From Persicaria tinctoria (taxonomy: Eukaryota > Streptophyta > Magnoliopsida > Caryophyllales > Polygonaceae): DNA of 64,000 nucleotides. A program made the translations under genes and the position numbers. Within the stretch, counting starts at the first letter, position 1; every line of letters starts with the position of its first letter. A model generated the notes under the pieces. That model was not told where the DNA came from. It made no database searches and saw only the letters and a program-made list of their open reading frames with translations. Location of the stretch: NCBI GenBank assembly GCA_037127255.1, contig JBANSL010000013.1, forward strand, positions 7,442,188 to 7,506,187, in the 5' to 3' direction. Below are positions 43,861 through 53,999 of this stretch, piece after piece.

Positions 43861-44340
43861 AGGGAGTAGATTAATGGGCCGAAATTAGACTTTTTTTTTT
43901 ATCTTAGTTAAGGGGTTAACCTCTCACTCATAAGTCATAAGCGACTGCATGTTTCTAAGGGGTTGGTCGAATTTATAATTCTACGTTTCCATTACAACTT
44001 CAAAATATTTCCCAAACTATGAAAAATATAGAATCTCAAGCCTTTATAACTTTCAAATAAATAACGTGTATTAATAAAGAGACTATCATGAATAAAGATA
44101 TTTAAATGGGGAAAAGGGGGAGATGATATAAATAAAATCAAACAAAGAGGCTATTTGTAAGATACGAAATAGTGGGGATGAGATCCTATAAAATTGTTAA
44201 AATAATCTTGTTTGAAATCTCAACCATTTATGTTGAGACTTAAATTAATTTATTTTTTTAAAATAATTTTTTAGGAGTGGTAAATTTCGTTTATGATAAT
44301 AGCTTTATTGTCTTGTTAATACTCTGACTTGTCGAAGATT
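43861..44340. other. AT-rich spacer
   Basis: About 480 bp between LINE pieces without coding or transposon signals that I can recognise. Confidence 0.45.
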
Positions 44341-44678
44341 AGTTGATAATCTTAAAACCATCATTTAGCACGTATACCAACTCAACATCACCAATCTGAT
44401 CATTGAGGGTGACAACCTAACCATCATTAACAACCCTTGTGGGAAACCTTCGAATGACTCGAAAATGATTGTCTCGGATAGTCTAGTCTTTCTTGATTTC
44501 TTCCATACATTTTGTTGGGACACTTGTGAATCTCACATCGGAAGTGGGATAATTCTGAACCCAACATATAAGTGGATGGGCTACTCCACCTAAAGCCAAT
44601 TGGTTTTGGGATGGTGCCCCGGTCCGACTTATATGTTGGGCTTTCTGATCGGGCCCGACAAGACTTCCCCCAACAAAC

Positions 44679-44690
44679 TGGTATCAGAGC
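44679..44690 (+). other. Primer binding site, initiator tRNA-Met type
   Basis: TGGTATCAGAGC, 3 nt after the first TRIM LTR; complementary to the 3' end of plant initiator tRNA-Met. Confidence 0.9.
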
Positions 44691-44703
44691 CGAGTTCGGC
44701 GGG

Positions 44704-44939
44704 TGGGCCGGTTGCACCGATGATTGAGATGGACTCCACATCTGTATCGATGACGGGTTAGTCGAACCCGTTGCGTGGAGGTCTCAATTCCAACCGGGCT
44801 AGACTTGTGTGGGCCGGTTGCACCGATGATTGAGATGGACTCCACATCTGTATCGATGATGGGTTAGTCTAACCCGTTGCGTGGAGGTCTCAATTCCAAC
44901 CGGGCTAGACTTGGTCTCAATTCCAACCGGGCTAGACCT
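44704..44939. repeat. Internal tandem repeat of the TRIM
   Basis: A 106-bp unit starting TGGGCCGGTTGCACCGATG is present at 44704 and 44810 with two or three differences. It is followed by a partial third copy of its last 27 bp (GTCTCAATTCCAACCGGGC). It makes up most of the internal region. Confidence 0.85.
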
Positions 44940-45333
44940 GTGATGGATTCACAAGTGAGAGGGTGATTTGTTGGGACACTTGTGAATCCCACATCGGAAG
45001 TGGGATAATTCTGAACCCAACATATAAGTGGATGGGCTACTCCACCTAAAGCCAATTGGTTTTGGGATGGTGCCCCGGTCCGGCTTATATGTTGGGCTTT
45101 CTGGTCGGGCCCGACAAGACTCCCCCAACAAACTGAGCTTCTTGCCCCTTCTTTGGTTCAATTTCGCCTTCTCTGGCTCCACGACACTTGACGATTCTTT
45201 GGTTCGTGATTTCATCCGTTTAGATGCTCTTGACATATAAGACTTTCTTATTGTCAAAATTTTTCCGGTTAAAAAAAAAAAACCATGTATACAAGTTTTA
45301 CGTTCTCTATTTTTTTTTTTTTATGAGAAAACC

Positions 45334-45349
45334 GGGGAAAAGGCTCCCC
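45334..45349 (-). other. LINE 3'-end hairpin
   Basis: GGGGA ... TCCCC on the element strand, a 5-bp stem just upstream of the poly(A) tail. It corresponds in position and shape to the hairpin at 33993-34005. Confidence 0.6.
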
Positions 45350-45823
45350 AAAGCCGTTTAAATAAAATGCATATAAAGGAAGTTACACAAGGCACATCCG
45401 GGGGTTAGAAACACCCATGGAATCGCCTAAGAGAAAGGAGGTAGAGCAATCCGGCGGCTCCTCTAACATGTGGAAACCAACCGGTAGAGAGAAAGCAAAG
45501 TTAGCGAGGGCATCCGCAACAGCGTTTGCCTCACGGAACACATGACGAGATTGGACTTGCCAATCCCTACACGGGAAGCCATGGCAACAAGCTACCAGGC
45601 AGGATAAGGGGTGAGAAGGCTTGACCTTCTTCGACAGTAACCCAATAACAACTTCCGAATCCGACTCGATCTGGATTTTCTTCAGGCCTAAGCTCCAAGC
45701 TAATTCTAGCCCCTTCAGGAGGCCCCAACATTACGCAGTAACCACCGAGCAAGCACCGATGTTGAAGGAAAAACCTCCCAGCCAAGCGCCCTCCTCGTCC
45801 CTTATTACTCCTCCAGCCGCAGC

Positions 45824-45861
45824 GCAGGCATCACCGCGTCGAGCAGGCATCACCGCGTCGA
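45824..45861. repeat. 19-bp tandem duplication in LINE RNase H
   Basis: GCAGGCATCACCGCGTCGA occurs twice head to tail. Since 19 is not a multiple of 3 it breaks the reading frame. Confidence 0.9.
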
Positions 45862-48254
45862 GCTCCGTCGGTATTGACTTTAGCCCAACCCATACAAGGC
45901 TTCTCCCAGCTGATGTCCCTCAGCTCCTTGCTTCTCTTCCTCGCCAGTCCGGAGGATGCATCAGCCTTTTTGTAAGTTGTGACCTCTTCCTTGCACAACT
46001 GCATACTCACCGACGGTGCTATCTTCGCATCGAACACCGCGGAATTCCGCCTCTTCCAAATCCTCCAAATAGCGACCGCGAACAAAGCACTCCAGGTTGT
46101 CTCTCTTCCCAAGTCGTCGGGGGCCAGCACATTCGCACGCAACCAGGACGCAAGGGGGAGCTCCCAGAATTGTCTCCCCCCGCTCCCGTGCTTCTCCTGC
46201 ATCCAAAAATCTTTAGTAGCATTGCAATCCCTAAATAGATGCTCAAGCGATTCATCATGCGTTTTACAAATAGGGCAGAGAGAGGTACTACCGAATCCTC
46301 TACGCACGCGCTCCACGTTGTTCAGAACTCCCCCTTTGCTGACCAACCAGACGAATTGCCACACTCTCTCGTTGACAGGGAGTTTCCAAACAGCTCGGAA
46401 GAAGCCTCTATCGCTATCCGCATACTCCTGCCAGTTGTTGATCGACAAGTACCCCGTGTTCGTGGTATACTCCCCCTCCTTGGACAGCTTCCAGCAAGGC
46501 GTATCCTCTCCCTCCGTGATAGCCACTGAAGCCAAGTTCAGCAGCGTGTGCGATGGCAGCGCCTCCTCGAAGCATTCCCATTTCCAACCTCTGTCCGGGC
46601 TCCACATCTCGGCAACCGAAACCCCTGGGCAAGGAACCTGATCAACCGTCCTTGTGCAGAACAGAGGTTCTTTCCCAATCCAGCAGTCCTCCCAGAATTT
46701 CACGTTCTCGCCGCTTCGGACATTCCACGCAATACCCGGATTCACCACGTCCCTAAGGCCCTGTCTAATTCCCTTCCAAATGTGAGATGCACTTGCGGAA
46801 GAACCCCGCGCCGTACCTATATACTTGCTGATCAGAATATCCCGCCGGGGGGTATCCGCACCCATGATGAACCTCCAGCTGAGCTTCGCCACAAGCGAAG
46901 TGTTGAGCTCGACCATGGATTTCACCCCTAAGCCACCCAACTCTTTAGGCTTGATCACTTCCTCCCACGCCACCTTGTGCAATTTTCTTCTAGCCTCCAT
47001 AGATCCCCAAATGAACCCTCGACACAGCTTCTCGGCTTTCTTGCAGATACCAACAGGAAGTCTCACCACCCTCATACAGTACGTCGGGATGGCACACAGA
47101 ACAGTCCTCGTCAACGTGACACGGCCGGCCAAGCTAAGGAGATTCGCCTTCCATCCCGCAAGCTTGGAGGCGAACTTTTGCACAACAAAATCAAAATCCG
47201 CCCCCTTTATTCTTCCCTGGAGCAGCGGAACACCAAGGTAACGACCCAGGTTCTTAGTGGCAGCGATACCACTTTCGCGCTCAATCTTCTTGACCACATC
47301 GTCCTTGATATTGCTGGAGACAAAGACCCTAGATTTCCCCAGACTCACCTTCTGGCCCGACACCTCGCAGAAGTCCTTCAAACAGTCTCTAATAACTCTA
47401 ACTTGTTCAATCGACGCCTCCGCGAAAAGTAGGATGTCATCCGCAAAGAATAAGTGCGACAGAGGGGGAGCATTCCGAGCAACTTTCACCGGTTTCCACT
47501 TACCTTCCGACACCAAAGCGTTGACCATGTGTGTCAGCCGTTCCAAACAGAGAACGAAAATGTAAGGAGAAATCGGATCGCCTTGTTGGATACCCCTAGT
47601 AGGGATGAATTGGGCGAAAATGTAAGGAGAAATCGGATCGCCTTGTTGGATACCCCTAGTAGGGATGAATTGGGTCAAGGCCTCCCCATTCCACAAAACT
47701 TGCATCCTAGGGCCTCTAATGCACTCCATGATCCAACTGATCCAACAGTTGGGCAGCCTAGCCCATCTCAGAGTCTCTTCTATGAAGTCCCAGTTCAGGC
47801 GATCATACGCCTTCTCCAGGTCCAGCTTGAGACACGTCCACCCCTTCCTTCCTTTCTTAGCTCTCATAGAGTGAACCACTTCCTGGGCTATCACGATATT
47901 ATCCGTAATCAACCTTCTTGGTATAAAACTGCCTTGCATAGGGCTAACCAAATTGCCAACAATAGGCTGAAGACGCTTGGTCATCACTTTCGTGATGATT
48001 TTGTAGCTCACATTGCATAAACTAATGCCTCTAAATTGGGTTAGACGATCCGGTTTCCCCACCTTCGGCAATAAGGTAATCAAGGTGTCGTTCACACCCT
48101 CAGGAAGATGGCAGGTACTAAAGAAGTCTCTCACAAGCTCCACTGTCGCATCACCCACCACGCTCCAATATTTCTGAAAAAATAGGGGTTGAAACCCATC
48201 AATTTCGGGAGTCTTGTCGTGATAGAAGGCGTGAAACACGTGTTCAAGTCTCAA
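45831..48254 (-). pseudogene. LINE reverse transcriptase, zf-RVT and start of RNase H
   Basis: An open frame of about 807 codons: RT with a duplicated GIQQGDPISPYIF block, FADDILLF, thumb domain, zf-RVT (CPICKTHDESLEHLFRDC) and the beginning of RNase H (WAKVNTDGA). The frame is lost at a 19-bp tandem duplication (45824-45861); the rest of RNase H lies at 45823-45400 in another frame. Lacks the endonuclease, so it cannot act alone. Confidence 0.87.
47555..47674. repeat. 60-bp in-frame tandem duplication in the RT palm
   Basis: Two perfect 60-bp units (47555-47614, 47615-47674) add 20 residues by repeating the segment from QFIPTRG to ISPYIF, which includes the conserved QGDP motif. Confidence 0.93.
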
Positions 48255-48379
48255 CGTACAAGAGCGAATTATAGTTGGATCAGAGTAGGTCTAATAAATA
48301 CTGCATATTTTGATTAATTCTTCTAGCGTTCTCATCGGTGGCTAAGTTAAGCCAACTTAATACAACCAAAGCAAATAAT

Positions 48380-48850
48380 TTCACATGCTCTCCCATAACT
48401 CCAAGCCCCCCCGAAAAAAGAAAAAGAACCAAAGAATGATTTTGTGGCACAAACTCCCAATGGGCACACCTACGCTTAATTTTGATAGATTATCGCTAAC
48501 AAATAATAAAAATACGGCATGCGCCATAATCAGGAACTGGAATGGTCAACCAATAAGAATGTTTTAATTATCAAAAACTTGGTAAACAAAACTCTCTCAA
48601 AGCGGAAGCACTTGCTCTTGAAATGGGAATCCAACACGTTTTTCAACTCAATATTGACAAAATCCAAATCGAAGGCGATTTTAGTATAATCATTAACCAC
48701 TTAAACATAAAAACTAAATGTCCTTGGGAAATTGAGCTAATTTTATCTGATGTAAAACTTCTTCTAATCCTAATAAAAAAAAGGGTTATGAAATTAATGG
48801 AAAGCCATTTTTTTATTAGAAAATAATTTGAGATCAGATATATCTGAATC
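48380..48850 (+). pseudogene. LINE RNase H fragment, plus strand
   Basis: Two frames (48385-48567 and 48623-48826) together resemble plant LINE RNase H: LNFDRLSL ... IIRNWNGQP ... EALALEMGIQ ... IQIEGDFSIIIN ... CPWEIELIL. It is interrupted by a frame change. No RT is attached and no poly(A) tail is clear. Confidence 0.65.
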
Positions 48851-49207
48851 TCGATGGCTAACAAGTCGACGGACGGAAAAAAAAAATTAATGGAAAGGCA
48901 CAATATGCAAGTTTCTTAGCGTCGGAATCAATAATTCTAATTCTAATTTAACGTGTAGAGTTACACTTACACCCATCCATTGTAAATGACTCGTACCCTA
49001 CACTTACACCCATCCATTGTAAATGACTCATTTTTATGACTTGTACTTAAGTGATGGTATTTTTAGGATCATGTGTAACTCATAGCTCAACACGCGCCCT
49101 AATTGAGTAATTGTACTCGAACACAAAATCAAGTCAAACTGATTTGACTAATTAGGCTCTAATACATTGTGAAATTACTCAACGAGTCACGGAGAGTGGT
49201 ATGTTTC
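48851..49207. other. Spacer with a 37-bp direct repeat
   Basis: ACACTTACACCCATCCATTG and following bases are duplicated in tandem at 48963 and 49000 (period 37). No gene seen. Confidence 0.6.
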
Positions 49208-49215
49208 ATATTTAT

Positions 49216-49964
49216 TAGGGTTGACATGGTACGGTAACCACCAAAAAATAGTAATTATCACGTATCAACCACAAACTGGTGGTATGCAAATTTTCATATC
49301 ACGTACCAACCACAAGTCATGGTTACCGCATATGTGGTAACCACGACTTGTGGTTACCATCGGTACATTACCATAGCTACCAAGCTGTAATTTTGTTTGT
49401 ATTTTTTTGAAACTTCTTGGCTACTTTCCGGTAGTCATCAAAGTTATCGAACGAAAAAATATGGTTACGAAAAATAATATGATTACCACATATTAAAAGT
49501 TCAAATAAATCAAGTTCACAACCTAAAGTACAAACCAATTCAAACCAACCAAGTTCAAAGTCTTGAAACAAACCAAGTTCAATTGTTCAAACATTCAAAA
49601 TGTTCATGCAAGTTCAAACACAATAAGTTCAAAGTCTTCAAACATTCAAAACGTTCATACTGTTTCTAGTAAAAAAAGTAAAAATGACTAATTTAGGTCA
49701 AAATCAAAACACAAAATATAAATTTAAAACTTAAAACTTAAAGTTTATAACAATAAAACATTAAATAAAAAATTTAATATATATACTTGGTAACCATGTT
49801 AACCATGGTATTTAGATTTTATTACCATTACCGTACCATCTTCATGTGGTTACCACCAAGATAGTTACCACTATGTTGGTTACCACAAGTGTGGTTACCA
49901 ACATAGTTGATTTGTGGTTGGTACGTGATTGGTATGGTAATTTATGTACCATTTGCCAACCCTA
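49216..49964. mobile_element. hAT-type MITE
   Basis: Ends are TAGGGTTGACATGGTAC and the inverted relative of TAGGGTTGGCAAATGGTAC. The flanks are perfect 8-bp duplications ATATTTAT (49208-49215 and 49965-49972). The 749-bp element has no transposase and is rich in GGTTACC/GGTAACC motifs near both ends. Confidence 0.9.
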
Positions 49965-49972
49965 ATATTTAT

Positions 49973-50440
49973 GCCAAGCATATAAGTTTGAGATCCATCT
50001 TCTAATCAATATATAAAAAGTTTAAACTAATGTGTAGAGCTTCACTCCACCTTTATAAAGACCAATTTTTAGTGGCTTCACTCCACCTTTATGGGTTTGA
50101 TATGGTTGAAATACTGAAATAGGTAATGTGCCAAGTTTGATTAACAAGTTAACATATATGGGTTTGATATGGTTGAAGTAACCTCTCACAACAGAGATAA
50201 GAAGAGAAAAAAAAAATGTTAAAGTCCAAGAAATTGAGTAGAGGTTTTGCATTAGGTGCTATTATTGGCACGATTAAGTTCGAATTTTTACCTAAAAAAA
50301 ATTAGAGAAAATTTGTCCAACGAGCCTTTTTTTGGTCTTATTGAGGGAGTGTCTCACAAGTCCGTCAAATTAGGTTTTTGGATAAAATTGCCCCTGAGAT
50401 TTTAACCTAATCTAAGAGATTTGGAGCGTTTCAGCATCTG
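49973..50440. other. AT-rich spacer with short direct repeats
   Basis: GCTTCACTCCACCTTTAT (at about 50039 and 50083) and ATGGGTTTGATATGGTTGAA (at about 50091 and 50157) each occur twice. No gene seen. Confidence 0.5.
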
Positions 50441-51250
50441 GCATTCTGGCGGCTCCTCCTTCTCTCGCTCTCTTCCTCGCCCTTCATTCTCTCTCACTCA
50501 ACACGGCAACCGTTCCTCATGCTGAAGATGATGACGAGGAGGATACCAACCTCTTCGCTCCACCGTTTCCGTCACCGGACTTGAATCCAGGCAAAGAAGA
50601 TCAACGCGCCGGACATGAATCCGCTCAGATCCACCTCCTCCGGGTGCAGATCCGGCGACTGCACCTCCTCCACGCGCCTCCCCCCCCCCCTCCGATTTGC
50701 CTCGTTTCCTGCTCCGCTCCCGCCGGAAAATCCAGGTGGAGGTGGAGTGCGAACGATTTTCCAGAAGTTCGTTCGCAGAGGGGAGGTAGAGTGCAGATCG
50801 ATGATCGATTGCAACAAGCGGCGGTCAAGGAGGCGATCTCCGAGCCAGTGAGCCACCGATTGAAGATCTCAACCTCCGAGAGACCATGGCGGCTCCTTTC
50901 TAGGTCTCCTCCGATTCGACGACGAGAGTAGCGAATCGATTGCTTCTGATGCTGCGTTGAAGCTCGTCGGAGGTTTTTCAAATCGCCGTGGACTTGTATT
51001 GTGTAATTGCTGAAATTCTGCTGTTGTGGTTTCCACATCTCCTCCGATGCTCTAAGGTATTCTCGTCAGTGGACTTGCTGAAATCGCCGGTGGACGTGTG
51101 ACTGAAATCTCTCATGGCCGGTTTCTGCATCTCCTCCGATGCTCTGAGGTATTCTCTCTTTCTCCCGCTACCTCTCCTCCCGCTTCCTCGCCGGTGGACG
51201 TGTAATCAATGAGCCATATAGACGATGCGTAATGTGATGAGTTAGAGTAT
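50441..51250. other. GC-rich island without an identifiable gene
   Basis: A C/T- then G/C-rich region with several open frames on both strands (for example 50581-50931), none with a recognisable domain. TCTCCTCCGATGCTCTRAGGTATTCTC occurs twice (about 51040 and 51129). It resembles a promoter plus first exon, possibly captured by a transposon. Confidence 0.35.
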
Positions 51251-51670
51251 AAAGAAGTGTTTGAAGACAGAAATCTAGGGATTGAAATAATGGAAACGGA
51301 CTTTAGGTAAGAACAATAGTAACAAACACCATTAGATTAGGCAGATAAGGTGGCTGCAGGTAGCTGTTCGATCGATCGATCTAGTGGCAAATTCCAGCAA
51401 TGAAACTGTGAAATGGACCCTCCCTGGGAATAAATTGCAGGGGCAAATGCATACATACAAAACAATTAAACAAATATATGCATATGGGGGGAGTATTAAT
51501 CGGAATAAGGTAGATGTTATGGTGTGAACTTGTTTTTTTAGTGTTGTTTGAATACAATACTTACCTCAGTTTCAAAAAACTAGATGAGATTTTGATCCAT
51601 TGCTAAGATTTTGTTAGATTTCTTGATTCCCCCTTTTATATTTTTTATATTTATTTTCGCAACTAATAAA

Positions 51671-51744
51671 TACTGAAATGCTGAAATGAATACTGAAATG
51701 CTGAAATGAATACTAAAATGTTGAAATGAATACTGAAATGCTTA
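51671..51744. repeat. 20-bp tandem repeat
   Basis: TACTGAAATGCTGAAATGAA is repeated about 3.7 times with one-base changes. Confidence 0.9.
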
Positions 51745-51757
51745 AATCTCTTTTAAA

Positions 51758-51826
51758 AGCTTTTTAGCTCAATGGTAGAGCGATGTGCTGTGCACAAATA
51801 CGTGGGTTCGAATCCTGCATAGGCTA
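51758..51826 (+). other. tRNA-like sequence (degenerate tRNA or SINE head)
   Basis: It contains an A box TAGCTCAATGG (51765-51775) and a B box GGTTCGAATCC at normal spacing. A D-arm (GCTC/GAGC), a T-arm and a 7-bp acceptor stem with one mismatch can be drawn; the anticodon loop would read GTG. At 69 nt, with a two-base variable region and a mismatch in the anticodon stem, it is unlikely to be a functional tRNA. Confidence 0.5.
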
Positions 51827-51867
51827 AATTTTATATCCCGTAACACGATTTCAGCAACAATTTCAGC

Positions 51868-52030
51868 ACCAACAACGTTGCTGAAATCGGGGTTTCAACA
51901 TCAACAACGTTGTTGAAATTGGGGTTTTGGCATCAACAACAATGCTGAAACCGGGGGTTTAGCATTAACAACGTTGCTGAAATAAGGGTTTCAGCATCAA
52001 CAACAGTGCTGAAATCGGGGTTTCAGTAAC
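51868..52030. repeat. 32-bp minisatellite whose units are hairpins
   Basis: About five units of roughly 32 bp such as TTTCAGCATCAACAACGTTG + CTGAAATCGGGG. Within a unit TTTCAGCA is the inverse of TGCTGAAA, so each can fold on itself. Compensating changes appear in places (TTTCAACA with TGTTGAAA). Confidence 0.85.
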
Positions 52031-52420
52031 TTCAGTTTCGGCAATGCGAAAAAAAACAGTAACGCGAAAAAAAAACTGTTGAAATAGAGGGTGACACAGG
52101 GGTTTCAGCAACTCTGGAAACGCGAAAAAAAAACGAAAAAAAAAACAGTAACGCGAAAAGAAATAAAAACTGCTGAAACAGATGGTGGCACATGTGTTTC
52201 AGCAACTCAGGAAACGTGGAAAAAAAGCGGAAAAAAAAGGTAACATGGAGAAAAAAAAACTCAATTTCAGCAATTTCGGTTTCGGTAATTTCGACAACGT
52301 GGAAAAAAAAATCAATTTCAGCAACTTCGCTTTCAGCAGTTTCAGCAACGCGGAAAAAAAAAAAAACTAAATTTCGCGGGAAAAAGAAAATTTGCTGAAA
52401 ACAAAAATTTCAGCAATTTT
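52030..52420. repeat. Degenerate TTTCAGCAA / A-rich repeats
   Basis: Repeats of TTTCAGCAACTC, GGAAACGCG and long A-runs continue the minisatellite motif in degenerate form. Open frames here are low complexity only. Confidence 0.6.
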
Positions 52421-53990
52421 ATTTTAGGGGTGGACATTTTGCTAATATGGAGACTGGAGAGGGTGGGGGACAATTTCTTAATATAGGCAAACAATATGAC
52501 ATGTATAGTAACTGCCCCAAAAAATTATACTTATTATATAAAATATTAATTTTTAAAAACAATATTATACTTATTATTTCTATATATACTGTATATCTGT
52601 CCTTTTATTTTTATTTTATTTAATTAATCATCACTCATATGGGTGTGTTTCGACTCCTAATACATTAATTAGGTTTATAAGCATAATCACTTTTAAAGTG
52701 TTTGTTTAACTAAATTGTATGTATTTAAAATAATATGAATTTAAAATAAAATATTAGATATATTGTATAAATTAAATACTCAATATTGTGTTAAGTTTGT
52801 ACTTTTTGAACTTAATATAATTAATTTACACAATTTATAACGTTATTTTAAATATCTTATATTGATAATGCATAATGCATTGAGAATCAAACACACCCGT
52901 AGAGTCATAGTACTCAAATATAAAGATGACATCATATATTCATATGTATTACAGTAATGTATTATTGAGGATCACATGTGAAATGCCCACAATGCATCCA
53001 ATCTTCATTATAAAGGTTTACAAATGTAAATGTATAGAGAAACAACAATTGCAATAATTCGCACTAAAAAACAAACAAACAAACGATGTACTACGTAATA
53101 ATTCAAGAAAATACGGAGCACAGTAATCATTAGTACTATAAATGTGTAGAGAAACAACAATGGCAATAATTAAAAAACATAGGGGCTGAAATGGCTATTG
53201 ACAAGATAATTTCACCTAAATTAATATTACTACAGTTCCTTTTTATTTTTTCCGAACACATTGCAAAAAAGCCCAAGACTCACTTTTCACGACTTTAAAC
53301 CTAAATCTGTCGAACGAATTATTTTGATCGAAAACAGCCTAAAATCGATGAAATTAATCAAAATATCAATTAATCAACACACGAATTGGTATATCGCTCG
53401 TTTTACATGATTATCGAATGACAGTTTTTGGTCTTCGTTCGAAAAGACCGTCGAAGGAAGGAGCTCAGCACGTAGGAACGAGGTAAATGAAGGAGCTCGG
53501 CAGGTTTAGACGAGGTGAGTAAGTATCGGTGCATAAAAACGAGGTTATGACGGAGACTCATCTAGTTTTTGCGAGGTATATAAGGACCCCTTTTGATGAT
53601 CTTGCCTAAAGCCTCATTTGATGCCATCAAGATTGGCCCTCTCTGGGCTACGATGGTTCGAGGACCCGATCATCCCGAAAAAGAAGAAGGTGTCACCATG
53701 AATTCAAGCTTTGTTGAAGGGTCGACGCCGAGGGTTCTACAGGATTGACCGGTTGTTGGACCATTATCCTATCTATTTTAATTATTATTATTATTTAGTT
53801 ATTTAGGAGAAATAAAAGCGAGAGATATTTATCTCCTTACTCCCTAAGAAAACATTATTTTTAGTCATTTTTAGGTAGATATAATTAGTAGTATTTATCT
53901 TATGTTTATTTATTTATTTTGAGAAAAATTGCGTTTTTGGACATCTAGAAGGTTTTAATTAGGTCATTAGCTAATTAAAAAAAAAATTAG
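52421..53990. other. AT-rich stretch without a recognised gene
   Basis: 52480-53230 is AT-rich and featureless. 53440-53600 has repeated GGAGCTCRGCA ... ACGAGGT segments followed by TATATAAGG (53576), which may be a remnant LTR or promoter. I cannot assign it. Confidence 0.4.
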
Positions 53991-53999
53991 GGCTTATGA

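Larger units (their letters stand above)
44513..45130 (+). mobile_element. TRIM (terminal-repeat retrotransposon in miniature)
   Basis: Two LTRs of about 163 bp (44513-44675 and 44969-45130) differ at only a few positions and begin TGTTGGGAC and end CCCCAACA. Immediately after the first is TGGTATCAGAGC (44679-44690), the initiator tRNA-Met primer site. A purine-rich GTGAGAGGGTGA precedes the second LTR. The 618-bp element has no coding capacity, typical of TRIMs. The LTR block CCCACATCGGAAG is common in plant TRIMs. No 5-bp target duplication is visible. Confidence 0.88.
44341..45282 (+). mobile_element. 3' fragment of a plus-strand LINE, split by a TRIM
   Basis: 44360-44460 reads as an RNase H piece (LIIEGDNLTIIN) on the plus strand. 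After the TRIM, 45131-45270 continues as LINE 3' sequence and ends in an A-run (45271-45282), its poly(A) tail. The 5' limit is uncertain. Confidence 0.6.
45310..48254 (-). mobile_element. 5'-truncated L1-type LINE
   Basis: It starts in reverse transcriptase at about 48254 and runs through zf-RVT and RNase H to a poly(A) tail (T-run 45310-45322) preceded by a GC hairpin (45334-45349). No endonuclease or ORF1. No convincing target duplication was found; its tail lies 27 bp from the A-tail of the plus-strand LINE. Confidence 0.85.

Noticed and set aside
44513..45130. Cassandra-type TRIM with 5S rRNA promoter in the LTR
   Set aside because: The LTRs contain no 5S rRNA-like sequence.
44360..48850. 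One plus-strand LINE interrupted by the minus-strand LINE at 45310-48254
   Set aside because: The two plus-strand RNase H pieces cover the same motif (IEGD), so they are separate copies rather than halves of one.
50581..50931. 116-codon plus frame in the GC-rich island
   Set aside because: Three overlapping frames on both strands are equally open; composition explains them and no domain is present.
51758..51826. Functional tRNA-His gene
   Set aside because: Only 69 nt, a two-base variable region, an anticodon-stem mismatch and repeat-rich surroundings; better described as tRNA-like.
50280..52545. A single transposon bounded by AATTGCCCC-type ends
   Set aside because: The two ends share only short motifs and no target duplication could be found.
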